From Ruegeria arenilitoris (GTDB lineage: Bacteria; Pseudomonadota; Alphaproteobacteria; Rhodobacterales; Rhodobacteraceae), in assembly GCF_013030985.1 (NCBI RefSeq), contig NZ_WPYP01000015.1, forward strand, positions 1-64,000: a stretch of DNA of 64,000 nucleotides, read 5' to 3'. Positions within the stretch are counted from its first letter, which is position 1, and the number at the start of each line of letters is the position of its first letter. This document shows positions 43,115-52,002 of the stretch, piece by piece. The position numbers were made by a program, and so were the translations under genes. The notes below the pieces were generated by a model. It had not been told where the DNA came from. It did no database searches and was given only the letters and a program-made list of their open reading frames with translations.

Positions 43115-45526
43115 CTAGTCCTCGGATCTTTGCACCAGGTTCTGCGGGTCAAAAATAGCGTCGTCATGGACAGTCACGGGAATTGCGCGATTCAGGATCT
43201 GCACGCGCAACTCATCGCGCGGCGTGCCTGTGCGTACGAACAGCCAGCACAACGACTTGCCAACCGTGTAACCGAACCCGCCCGAGGTCGTCAGACCAAC
43301 CGGGATTTTGTTCCGCAACACGGGCTCACCGCCAAGAATATCTATGTCGTCGGCATGAAGTTCCGCATAGAGCAGCTGCCAATCCGGTTTGCGGGCCAGA
43401 AGGGCGTCTTTGCCGACAAAGTCCCGCCCCTCGGCGCGCACAAAGCGTTCCAACCCAACGTCGAACGGGCCGACATCCGTCGTCAGTTCGGCGCTCGCGC
43501 GATAGGCCTTCTCCATCCGCAACCCGTTGAACGCGTAGGCGCCCAGATCGACCAACCCATGCTTGGCGCCAGCTTCGAACAATGCATCATACAAGGTGCC
43601 GATCCGATCCAGCGGCATATGCAGTTCCCACCCAAGCTCACCGGTAAAGGACACGCGCAATGCGTGGCAGACCGTGCCGGCCACGGTAATCTCTTGCCCC
43701 GAGAGCCAGGGAAAGGCGGCGTTGCTGAGATCGGTGTCCGTCAGTTCATTCAAAATCCGGCGCGAGGCTGGACCTGACAGGGCCAACATCCCCCAATCCG
43801 CGCTGCGGTTGACCATCTGCACATCTTCACCGGGTCGGATGTGGGACCTGATCCAATTAAAATCCGGGGTCGCCCGCGCGATGGCGGAACCGGTGAAATA
43901 CCGATCCTTTGCAATGCGCCAGATTGTAATTTCGGTCTCGAACCGGCCCCTTTCGGTCAGCAGATGGTTCAGGCTCATCCGCCGGTCTTTTGTCGGGATC
44001 GCGTTGGCCGACACCCGGTCCAGCAATGCACCCGCATCCTTGCCGGTAATCTCGAACTGCGCAAACGCACAGAGGTCGATCACACCGGCAGCGGTGCGCG
44101 TCGCCTTGGCTTCGGCCATGGCGTTTTCGTGCCATTTCTGATGACCCCAACCGATCGGTTCAACCTCGTCGACCTGGCCGAAATAGCGAGGGCGTTCCCA
44201 GCCCGCGACTTCTCCAAACACCGCACCCTTTGCAGCCAGCCGGTCATAGAGCGGGTGGCGGTTCAGCGGGCGCAGGCTTTCGAACTGCTTGCCGGGGCAC
44301 GGCGTGTCATGACGGCGCATGAACTCGTCCTTGGTGCGTTCGACGATGAAACGGTCCGTGCTGAAATCGCCGTAGCGGCGCGGGTCCAACCCGCGGGTGT
44401 TGATCTGGGTTTCGCCATGCACCATCCAGTCAGCCAGCACCTTGCCCGCGCCGCCGCCCCAAGCCAGTCCGATCGATGACCCGCAGGACAGCCAGACATT
44501 GGGCGCACCCGAAGGCCCCACCAACATACCGCCGTCCGGTGTATGGGTGATTGCCCCGCGCACCACGCGTTTGATCCCCAGATCGGCCAGAATGGGCATC
44601 TTGTCCAACGCCACCATCAGGAAGTCCCCAATCGTGCCGTAATCCGCGTCGAACAGCTCATTTTCGGCAGCCCAGGGCGCACCTTGCGGCATTTCCCAAA
44701 CCGTAGGGCAGACGTGGCCCTCATATATGCCGATCAGGCCCGATTTCTGTTCCTGCCGGATATAGCCGCCAAACGCATTGTCACGCATCACGGGCAGTTC
44801 GGGGCGATCCAGAAATTCGAGCACCGTTTCCGTGACCAGATAATGGTGCAGGCACGAGACCGAAGGAATTTTCAACCCGAACCATTCCCCCACCTGATTG
44901 GCGTAAGAGCCTGCGGCGATCACCACATGCTCGGCCAGAACGCCCCCCTTTTCCGTGCGCAATAGCCACATGTCGCCTTTGCGCGACGCACCGGCCACAC
45001 GGTTGTGCCGTTCGATCTTAGCCCCGCGCGCGCGAGAGGCCGCCGCCAGTGCCATGGTGACACCGGAGGGATCAATATGGCCGTCTTCAAAGGTCTGCAC
45101 AGCGGCTTTGATGTCAGAGGTCCTGTAAAACGGATTGCCCTTGGCGACCTCTTCCGGACCGACCAGTTCCATCGGCAGGTCCAGCAGCTTGCCGACCCCC
45201 ATGATCGATTTCATCCAATCGACCTCATCATTGGTGGTGGCGATCCGAAACCCGCCCACCTCGTGCCAGCCGATGCTCTGACCGGTTTCCGCCTCGACGC
45301 GCTTATAGGTCTCAATCGAGGTTTTGTTGATCCAGCCTGCGATCCGGCTGCCGACCGCGTGGGCGATTTGACCTGCCGCGTGCCAGGTGGAGCCCGAAGT
45401 CAGCTCGGCCTTTTCGAACAGGATCGTATCGGTCCAGCCGTTCTCGGCCAATTGGAACTGGGCAGCAACGCCCATGATCCCGCCACCGATGATGGCGACC
45501 TGAGTGGTACGGGATGCGTCAGTCAT
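43115..45526 (-). CDS. Dimethylglycine/sarcosine dehydrogenase-type flavoprotein with GcvT domain, second
   Basis: An 803-residue two-domain enzyme: GGGIMGV at 14-20, covalent-FAD-type SGSTWHAAG with His49, and GcvT-like C-terminal half from about 430 (FTGELGWELHMPLDRIG; FNGLRMEKAYRASAEL; TTSGGFGYTVGKSL). It is fourth in the five-gene operon; its start overlaps the end of its neighbour by four bases. It is a paralogue of that neighbour, which also has 803 residues, but the two are clearly divergent. Likely role: one of two successive oxidative demethylations with transfer of the C1 unit to tetrahydrofolate. Confidence 0.88.
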   Translation of the reverse strand: MTDASRTTQVAIIGGGIMGVAAQFQLAENGWTDTILFEKAELTSGSTWHAAGQIAHAVGSRIAGWINKTSIETYKRVEAETGQSIGWHEVGGFRIATTNDEVDWMKSIMGVGKLLDLPMELVGPEEVAKGNPFYRTSDIKAAVQTFEDGHIDPSGVTMALAAASRARGAKIERHNRVAGASRKGDMWLLRTEKGGVLAEHVVIAAGSYANQVGEWFGLKIPSVSCLHHYLVTETVLEFLDRPELPVMRDNAFGGYIRQEQKSGLIGIYEGHVCPTVWEMPQGAPWAAENELFDADYGTIGDFLMVALDKMPILADLGIKRVVRGAITHTPDGGMLVGPSGAPNVWLSCGSSIGLAWGGGAGKVLADWMVHGETQINTRGLDPRRYGDFSTDRFIVERTKDEFMRRHDTPCPGKQFESLRPLNRHPLYDRLAAKGAVFGEVAGWERPRYFGQVDEVEPIGWGHQKWHENAMAEAKATRTAAGVIDLCAFAQFEITGKDAGALLDRVSANAIPTKDRRMSLNHLLTERGRFETEITIWRIAKDRYFTGSAIARATPDFNWIRSHIRPGEDVQMVNRSADWGMLALSGPASRRILNELTDTDLSNAAFPWLSGQEITVAGTVCHALRVSFTGELGWELHMPLDRIGTLYDALFEAGAKHGLVDLGAYAFNGLRMEKAYRASAELTTDVGPFDVGLERFVRAEGRDFVGKDALLARKPDWQLLYAELHADDIDILGGEPVLRNKIPVGLTTSGGFGYTVGKSLCWLFVRTGTPRDELRVQILNRAIPVTVHDDAIFDPQNLVQRSED

Positions 45527-47934
45527 TGGAACGCCTCTTTGGCGGGTTTCAGCGTGGCACGGGCGGTGTAACGGGCGCAGGCGATTTCCACCTCAACCCC
45601 CCATGTGCCATCTGCGGTGAAGGACTTTTCGCAAAAGATCCTTGGCGGGCCCGAAATCATCGCAAGCGCAACAGAACAGCCAAAACGGTAGCTCCACGCG
45701 GCAGAGGTGACTTGCCCGACAACCTGCCCATTGAAGTACACCGGCTCATCATGGATCGGAATCGCGCCGGGATCGTCAAACAGCAGCGAGACGATCCGGC
45801 GCGCAGGTGTGTGATCCTGCAGGGCCGCTTCGCCGACGAACCCAGTGCCCACCGCGCAGAACGCGTCCAGACCGGCCTCATGCGGTGTGGTGCCAGGGGT
45901 CAGTTCGTGCCCGAAAGCGCGGAACCCACTCTCGATACGCAGGCTGCCACTGGCATAGAGCCCCGCATGGCTGGCCCCTGCGGTCAGCAGCGCCTCATAC
46001 GCGGCCATGGCCATGTCGGCGGGGATGTACAACTCATACCCCTCTTCGCCGGTGAAACTCAGACGCCCTGCCCAACCGCGTGCGAGGCCGATTTCGATCG
46101 GAGCGAATTGAAAGCGTTTCAGGTCAGGAACCGGCGTGTTTGAGGTCGCCTGCAACACGCTGCGCGCCTTGGCCCCGGCCAAGCCCAGAATGGCATAGCC
46201 GCTGGTCACGTCAGTGAACTCCACACGGAAATCGCCCCGGGTCTCGCGCATGCGTTTGAGAACACGCACAACCTCGCCGGCGCCAGCTATCAACAGATAG
46301 GTCTCGGACCCATGGCGCTGTACGGTCAGATCACTTTCGATGCCGCCGCGCGCGTTCAGGATTTGGGTGTACGCGATGCGCCCCTCGGGCACGTCCATCT
46401 GTGCCGCGCAGAGGTGGTTGAGTAACGCGCAGGCGTCGGGCCCCTGCACCATGATCTTGCCAAGTGCCGATTGATCCAGAATGGCCGCGCCACTGCGGCA
46501 AGCCGCGACCTCTGCCCCCACCTGACCACGCCATGCTGGTGCACAAAAGCTCAGCGGAAAATGCGCGGCTTCGCCACCAAAATGAACCGCCCGTTCCCAA
46601 CCGCCGCGCGCCTCGAACTGCGCGCCCGCCGCCACCAGCCCGGCGTGAATGGGCGAGCGGCGCTGACCGCGTGCGCTGTCCATCACACGTCCCGGATAAG
46701 GGTTGTCGTAGTGGCGGCCCAACACCTCGGGGATGCGGGCCTCCAGGGCAGCCAGCACGTTCATCTCGGGGCTGAACCGGCGAATATCGGCCTCATTCAG
46801 TTCCATGGTTGGCTCGCCCGCGATGATCCATTCGGCCATCGCCTTGCCCGCGCCGCCAGCCAAGGCGATCCCGGTCGAGTTCATGCCGCCCATCAGGAAC
46901 AGGCCGGGCACTTCGGGGCTTTCGCCCAGCATGAATTGACTGTCGAGGGTGAAGCTTTCGGGCCCGTTGAGCAGCATCCGCACCTCAGCCCGTTCCAAGG
47001 CGGGGATCCGGCGCAGGGCGTTTTCCATCATCGGCATGAAATGGTCCCAATCCTCGTCCAATAGATCAAAGCTGAAATCCTTGGGTAAACGGTCCAGAGG
47101 CAGGCCCTTGGCGTGCGGTTCAAAACTGCCCACCAGCAACCCTTCGACGTCATCCCGGGCATAGAGGAACGCGTCCTGATCGTTCAGCGTCGGCAGATGG
47201 GCCCCTTTGCCAAGCGCCTGCACCTCGGCCAGTGGTTTGGTCAGAATGTAGAAATGCTCGCAGGCATAAAGCGGCATATGGGCGCCGGCCATCGCCGCCA
47301 CTTCGCGGGACCAGAGGCCACAGGCAATCACAACCTCGTCGGCCGCGATGACATGGTCCCCCACCTCAACGCCCGAGATACGCCCTGCCTTTTTCTGCAA
47401 TTCGGTGACGGCGGTATCCTCGAAAATCTGCACGCCTCGGGCGCGGGCACCTTTGGACAGCGCCAACGCCACGTCCGAAGGGTTCACGCGGCCATCCGCC
47501 GGGGACCAGACTGCACCGATCACGTCATCCGTTTCGATCAACGGCCACAACTCTTTTGCGCGGTTGGCATCGACCACCTCGGCCTCAAGTCCGAAGGCAC
47601 GGCCCAATGAGACCTGCCGTTTGATATTGGTCAGCCGGTCCGCGTTGGTGGCCAGCGTCAGTGATCCGGTTTGGGTCCAGCCAGTGGCCTGCCCGGTTTC
47701 GCGCTCCAACTCACCATACAGGTCGATCGAATAGTTGATCAGTTTGGTCAATGTTGCCGAGGGTCGCAGGCGGCGCACCAGACCGGCGGCATGCCAAGTC
47801 GTGCCCGAGGTCAGCTTCGAGCGTTCCAGTACCACGATATCTTTGCGCCCCTGACGAGCCAGATGATATGCGATCGAGCAGCCGATGACACCACCGCCGA
47901 TCACAATGGTGCGGGCATGGGACGGCAGGGTCAT
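45523..47934 (-). CDS. Dimethylglycine/sarcosine dehydrogenase-type flavoprotein with GcvT domain, third
   Basis: An 803-residue protein with GGGVIGC at 13-19, SGTTWHAAG with His48 as probable covalent FAD ligand, then VMDSARGQRRSPIHAGLVAAGAQFEARGGWERAVHFG linking to the GcvT part (LAGAKARSVLQATSNTP; FTGEEGYELYIPADMAMAAYEALL). Third gene of the operon, overlapping both neighbours by four bases. Together with the following paralogue it could serve two different methylation states of the same amine. Specific substrate not visible. Confidence 0.88.
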   Translation of the reverse strand: MTLPSHARTIVIGGGVIGCSIAYHLARQGRKDIVVLERSKLTSGTTWHAAGLVRRLRPSATLTKLINYSIDLYGELERETGQATGWTQTGSLTLATNADRLTNIKRQVSLGRAFGLEAEVVDANRAKELWPLIETDDVIGAVWSPADGRVNPSDVALALSKGARARGVQIFEDTAVTELQKKAGRISGVEVGDHVIAADEVVIACGLWSREVAAMAGAHMPLYACEHFYILTKPLAEVQALGKGAHLPTLNDQDAFLYARDDVEGLLVGSFEPHAKGLPLDRLPKDFSFDLLDEDWDHFMPMMENALRRIPALERAEVRMLLNGPESFTLDSQFMLGESPEVPGLFLMGGMNSTGIALAGGAGKAMAEWIIAGEPTMELNEADIRRFSPEMNVLAALEARIPEVLGRHYDNPYPGRVMDSARGQRRSPIHAGLVAAGAQFEARGGWERAVHFGGEAAHFPLSFCAPAWRGQVGAEVAACRSGAAILDQSALGKIMVQGPDACALLNHLCAAQMDVPEGRIAYTQILNARGGIESDLTVQRHGSETYLLIAGAGEVVRVLKRMRETRGDFRVEFTDVTSGYAILGLAGAKARSVLQATSNTPVPDLKRFQFAPIEIGLARGWAGRLSFTGEEGYELYIPADMAMAAYEALLTAGASHAGLYASGSLRIESGFRAFGHELTPGTTPHEAGLDAFCAVGTGFVGEAALQDHTPARRIVSLLFDDPGAIPIHDEPVYFNGQVVGQVTSAAWSYRFGCSVALAMISGPPRIFCEKSFTADGTWGVEVEIACARYTARATLKPAKEAFQ

Positions 47935-49220
47935 GGCAGAACTCCGTCGCGGATCATGTCAGTCAAGGTGGCGCGAAACGCCTCTATCGCTTCGTCGATC
48001 AACTCCGGATCATGTGCAGCCGAGGTGAGGCCCGATGTGTAGGACATCATATCCACCCCACGTGCCAACATACCGTCGCAATAGGCTTTGACCGTTCCTT
48101 TGGGCAGCCCGCGGATCTGAGCGGGGCTGAGGTCGTCTATGCTGTCTCGCCCGAGAAACACGTGAAAAACCGAGCTGTCGCCGTAGGCCAACCCGACAAC
48201 GCCCAGATCAGACAATGCGGTATTCATGCCGTCGCGCATCCGGGCCCCCATTGCATCGGCCTGGGCCTGCGCCTCGCCGCTTGCCAGTAACGGCATCGCA
48301 GCGCAGGCTGCGGCAGCCACCAGTGGCGAGGCATTGAACGTGCCCTTGTGGCTAACCGCTGGCGCAACGCCCTTGCGGGCGGTTGTGTTATTCATCAGTT
48401 CCATGATTTCGGCCCGACCACAGACCGCACCGCCCGGCAGGCCTCCTGCGACGATCTTGGCCAGGGTCGTCAGGTCGGGCACGATTACATCGCGGGCCTG
48501 CCGCCCGCCGGGCGACCAGCGAAAACCGCTGATGATCTCATCAAAGATCAGCACCACGCCGGCATCCCGTGCCACGTTGTGCAATGCCCGCAATGTCTCG
48601 GTCGGCAGCGGCACCGAGCCGTAATTGGCCCCCGAAGCCTCGATGATGACCGTGCCGATACGATCATCCTGTAGGGCGTGTTCCATCGCTTTGGGTTCTG
48701 CCGCACAGACATGGATCAACTCGTTCACCGCCTCCGGGACACCCAGCGACGCGGATTGAAGGGTTCCGGGTTTTGCGCCCTTGAGCACGTGGTCGTGCCA
48801 ACCGTGATAATGCCCGTCCACCCGCAGCACATGATCCTTGCCGGAATGCGCGCGACCCAGGCGCAAGGCCAGCATGGTCGCCTCACTGCCCGAAGCGGTA
48901 AACCGCGTCCGCTCGGCGCAGGGGTAAAGTCGATTGACCCATTCGGCCCAGAGGATTTCGGCCTCGTGGCAGTCGGCACTGAAAATCGCCTGTCCGGCCT
49001 GCTTTCTGATTGCCTCGACGATTGCAGGATGACCATGTCCCAGCATCTGGCTGGCACTGCCCATCTTGAAATCGATATAGCGTCGGCCTTCGGTGTCCCA
49101 TTTCTCGGCCCCTTGCGCGCGATCAATGTAAACGGGATGCGGATCGCGATAGCGCAGTTCGTGGCTGACACCACCCGGAAGGGCCGCGCGAGCGCGCAGA
49201 CTGAGGTCAGAGTTGCTCAT
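47931..49220 (-). CDS. Class III aminotransferase, glutamate-1-semialdehyde aminomutase-like
   Basis: A 429-residue PLP enzyme. LPGGVSHELRYRDPHPVYIDRAQGAEKWDTEG at the start resembles GSA aminomutase; SGSEATMLALRLGRAHSG binds the phosphate; GHYHGWHD, then LIFDEIISGFR (PLP-binding Asp) and LTTLAKIVAGGLPGGA with the Schiff-base Lys follow. GSA-type aminotransferases outside haem synthesis act on beta-amino acids and other amines. In this operon it would deaminate the demethylated amine to an aldehyde or keto acid for the ThDP enzyme. It overlaps both neighbours by four bases. A true hemL role is unlikely given the context. Confidence 0.85.
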   Translation of the reverse strand: MSNSDLSLRARAALPGGVSHELRYRDPHPVYIDRAQGAEKWDTEGRRYIDFKMGSASQMLGHGHPAIVEAIRKQAGQAIFSADCHEAEILWAEWVNRLYPCAERTRFTASGSEATMLALRLGRAHSGKDHVLRVDGHYHGWHDHVLKGAKPGTLQSASLGVPEAVNELIHVCAAEPKAMEHALQDDRIGTVIIEASGANYGSVPLPTETLRALHNVARDAGVVLIFDEIISGFRWSPGGRQARDVIVPDLTTLAKIVAGGLPGGAVCGRAEIMELMNNTTARKGVAPAVSHKGTFNASPLVAAAACAAMPLLASGEAQAQADAMGARMRDGMNTALSDLGVVGLAYGDSSVFHVFLGRDSIDDLSPAQIRGLPKGTVKAYCDGMLARGVDMMSYTSGLTSAAHDPELIDEAIEAFRATLTDMIRDGVLP

Positions 49221-50761
49221 TCTGATCGTCCGATTTGGGTCCGTGTCAGACGGATGTCAAAACTATCCCGCAAAGCGCGGTCCAATTGATCAGGGATATG
49301 TCTAGGAAAGTGGCTTTTCAGGATTTCACGCGCGCGTTCGCGCGCCACATCTCCGATCCTCTGGCCGCCCTGTTCCTGCCAGTCGCGCGGTGCCCGGCGG
49401 TCGCCGATTTCGGGATAGAAGTAGTCCGATTTCATCCGACGAAACGTATGCATATCGCCCAGGTAGTGGCCCTCCCCGCGGCATACATCCGCAATGACAT
49501 CCGCGGCGATATTCTCCGGCGTTGCTTCGATCCCGCGAATGGTGCGCAGAATGTTTCCCAGCAGGTCGTTGTCACTGACATAAGCGGCATGGCTAACGCC
49601 CAGAAGGCTGGACATCATGCCTGCAGCTTGGGTGACAATGTTTGATCCCGCATGAGCCGCCATGGTCACGGCCAGCGATTTCTCGGCCCCGTACTGAGCG
49701 TCCAGCCGCTTGGCATCGGTGATTCCGGCGATCGAGCTGGTGGGCAGATTCCAGTGCCGCCCCATCTGCGCAGCCCCCGCCATCAGAATGGCCTGTTCGC
49801 CGCCGCCACCGCTCATCGAGCCGGTACGCAGGTCGGCAACCAGCGGTTTAGGCGCAAAGATCGCCTTTACCTCGGGATCAACCAGACGGGCAAAGACCAG
49901 CCCGGCCAAAGTTTCAGCCACCGCCTGCACCAACGATCCCGCAATCGTTGCCGGGCTGGTCGCCCCGGCCTGCCCGGCACTGATCAACTGAACCGGAAAG
50001 CCTGCCTTGATCGCCAATTCCAGCACTTCACAGGCTTCTTCTGCAAAGCGCATCGGCGGGACCACATGGCAGACCATGACCGTCAGAAAAGGGCGGGCGC
50101 GAAACGCGGCCTCACCACCTGCGATGCAGTAGCAAAGCTCGGCGATCCGGGCGACGTTTTGCGGTTCGGTGATCGAAATCGACACATGTTTGGACGTGCC
50201 CGCCAGACAAGCATAGGCCGTATTGATGTCCATCAGTGCATTGTCTTCAATGTCCCGCGCCACCACCGGCCGGCTGAAATGGTGGATATTGTCCATCTGA
50301 TCCACGATCCGCGCCGCGTCATAGAGGTCCTGCAAAGTGGAGTCGCGATAGCCATGGGTATCAAGGTCGAACACTCCCGGAGCCGCCCCACCAGTCGACA
50401 TGTGCACACGCGACCCTTCGATCTTCAGATCGCGTTCAGGCTGTTGTCCGCAGAGCGTGAAACCGCGTTGCGCCCCGTCGATCGCCCACCGAACCAGATC
50501 GGGGGGAAACAGCAAACGCCCCTCGTCCGTTATCGACCCGCCAGCCGAAAGCACCCTGTCAATCATAGACGGGATGGCTTGATTTAAACCAAGAGTTTCC
50601 AGCAGCGAAAAGGCAGTGTTCTGGACCAGCATCACCTCGTCCGCAGAAAGTGGCTTCAGACGGCCACCGATTACCCCTGGCCAGACCGGCAGAGAGTTTT
50701 CGTCCTGCGTGGTATCTTTCAGTCGGTCTTTTCGACCTCGGCGGCGGCTGGATTTGACCAT
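49217..50761 (-). CDS. Trimethylamine methyltransferase (MttB) family protein, third copy
   Basis: A 514-residue MttB-family member, more divergent than the other two. It has the basic tail SSRRRGRKDRLKD, the block VHMSTGGAAPGVFDLDTHGYRDST in place of the usual 'VFVPMTGAPFLRDLD', the central VMVCHVVPPMRFAEEACEVLELAIKAGFPVQL, and C-terminal RERAREILKSHFPRHIPDQ. No in-frame UAG occurs. It is first of five tightly coupled genes and is divergent from a LysR regulator, so it should begin a pathway for an N-methylated compound. No corrinoid protein gene is adjacent. Confidence 0.82.
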   Translation of the reverse strand: MVKSSRRRGRKDRLKDTTQDENSLPVWPGVIGGRLKPLSADEVMLVQNTAFSLLETLGLNQAIPSMIDRVLSAGGSITDEGRLLFPPDLVRWAIDGAQRGFTLCGQQPERDLKIEGSRVHMSTGGAAPGVFDLDTHGYRDSTLQDLYDAARIVDQMDNIHHFSRPVVARDIEDNALMDINTAYACLAGTSKHVSISITEPQNVARIAELCYCIAGGEAAFRARPFLTVMVCHVVPPMRFAEEACEVLELAIKAGFPVQLISAGQAGATSPATIAGSLVQAVAETLAGLVFARLVDPEVKAIFAPKPLVADLRTGSMSGGGGEQAILMAGAAQMGRHWNLPTSSIAGITDAKRLDAQYGAEKSLAVTMAAHAGSNIVTQAAGMMSSLLGVSHAAYVSDNDLLGNILRTIRGIEATPENIAADVIADVCRGEGHYLGDMHTFRRMKSDYFYPEIGDRRAPRDWQEQGGQRIGDVARERAREILKSHFPRHIPDQLDRALRDSFDIRLTRTQIGRSE

Positions 50762-50831
50762 CGACTCATGAGATTTGCTTTTCGTCGGTATTATCTTTTC
50801 AAAGCTTTTCTTTATTTACAAAGGCATCATG

Positions 50832-50847
50832 CTCATCATTAGATGAG
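50832..50847. promoter_or_regulatory. Palindrome between LysR gene and five-gene operon
   Basis: CTCATC and GATGAG form a perfect six-base inverted repeat around ATTA. It lies 23 bases before the LysR start and about 70 bases upstream of the divergent MttB gene, so it may be the regulator's binding site. Confidence 0.4.
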
Positions 50848-50870
50848 TTAAACTACACAATAGGCCTGCC

Positions 50871-51731
50871 ATGAAACCTTCCCTTCCCGCCTTGCGCGCC
50901 TTTGAAACAGCCGCCCGTCTGAGCAGTTTCCGCGCCGCATCCGAGGCTTTGTCGGTCACCCCGACAGCAATCAGCCACCACATTCGCGGCCTGGAAGACC
51001 AGCTTGGCACCCAGCTTTTTGTTCGCAGCGGACGTGATGTCACGCTGACCGAAGACGGAAAGAGGCTTGCGGTTGCTGCCGCGCAGGCCTTTGGAATATT
51101 GGATGAAGCGGTGCGCACACTCCACCGTCGCACCCGCAAAGTGGTTCGTCTGGCCGCGGGTCCGATCTTTACGGCGCGCTGGCTGATGCCAAGGATCAGT
51201 GATTTTTGGGCCTCTTACTCGGACATCGAGCTTGAGGTTCTGCCAACCTTCGAACCCGGAACAAGCGCTCGGGAAAACCTCGACATCGTGATCCGCTGGG
51301 ATCGTATGGCAGAAGCAGCGGGTGACGCGGTCAAACTGCTTGAACTCAGCCCGGTCGCCATTGCCTCCAAGTCCTTTCTTGCCGCCCATGGGCCGATCGA
51401 GAACCCAAAAGACTTGCTGGATTTACCCCTGCTGCACCAGAGGAACCACTGGGGATGGCTGGATTGGTTCTCCGCCATGAATGTCCCTGTCGATGACCGG
51501 CTGCGCGGCTCGATCTTCCAGGACGCAAACGCCCTTTTGCGCGGCGCAGCCGAAGGACAGGGGATCGTGATCGGTTGGCTGCCGCTGATTGATCAGGATC
51601 TGGCCGAGGGAAGGGTCGTTCGGCTTTTCGACGAGGATATCCCCCCAACGCACGGCTATTTTGTTGAAGTGCGCGGAAGCGACCCTGTGAGACGAGAGGT
51701 GCAACAGATCGTCGGCTGGCTTGTAAACTAG
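50871..51731 (+). CDS. LysR-family (GcvA-like) regulator of the five-gene operon
   Basis: A 286-residue LysR protein. The N-terminus LPALRAFETAARLSSFRAASEALSVTPTAISHHIRGLEDQLGTQLFVR is GcvA-like, and the effector region includes VRLAAGPIFTARWLMPRISDFWASYSDIELEVLPTFEPG and a C-terminal EGQGIVIGWLPLIDQDLAEGRVVRLF. It is divergent from the MttB/aminotransferase operon with a palindrome between, so local control is probable. The inducer is unknown. Confidence 0.9.
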   Translation: MKPSLPALRAFETAARLSSFRAASEALSVTPTAISHHIRGLEDQLGTQLFVRSGRDVTLTEDGKRLAVAAAQAFGILDEAVRTLHRRTRKVVRLAAGPIFTARWLMPRISDFWASYSDIELEVLPTFEPGTSARENLDIVIRWDRMAEAAGDAVKLLELSPVAIASKSFLAAHGPIENPKDLLDLPLLHQRNHWGWLDWFSAMNVPVDDRLRGSIFQDANALLRGAAEGQGIVIGWLPLIDQDLAEGRVVRLFDEDIPPTHGYFVEVRGSDPVRREVQQIVGWLVN

Positions 51732-51861
51732 CTCAGTTCCATTGCCCAAATACAAGGGGGGGGTCAGGCAAACATATCCCAACCAATGCCATTCATCATC
51801 TTGTTGATGGCTTTGGTACAGGCCGTATTGGCGCCGCATTTGTCGATCGCTGTCTTCCTGA

Positions 51862-51879
51862 GGCCGCCTAAGGGCGGCC
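51862..51879 (+). terminator. GC-rich hairpin downstream of LysR gene
   Basis: GGCCGCC pairs perfectly with GGCGGCC around TAAG, followed on the plus strand by AAATTTCTT. It lies in the 271-base gap between convergent genes and could end the LysR transcript. The rest of this gap holds a minus-strand open frame of no known family. Confidence 0.45.
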
Positions 51880-52002
51880 AAATTTCTTGAGGCTGGGCCC
51901 GAATTGACCCTTCAGAGAATTTTTCGACAAAGCAACCTGGCAATCCACATTTTTGACAGCCGGAGTTGTCGGGAAATTGCCAGCGCAGTTTAACCAGTTG
52001 CC

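Noticed and set aside
47931..49220. Calling the aminotransferase hemL
   Set aside because: It is embedded in a demethylation operon and differs from standard HemL; GSA-like enzymes with other substrates are common.
51756..51763. Run of eight Gs as a phase-variation tract
   Set aside because: It lies outside any gene or recognisable promoter.
51732..52002. Minus-strand frame 51764-52126 as a gene
   Set aside because: It overlaps the lyase 3' end, contains a strong palindrome, has no family resemblance and starts in another gene.
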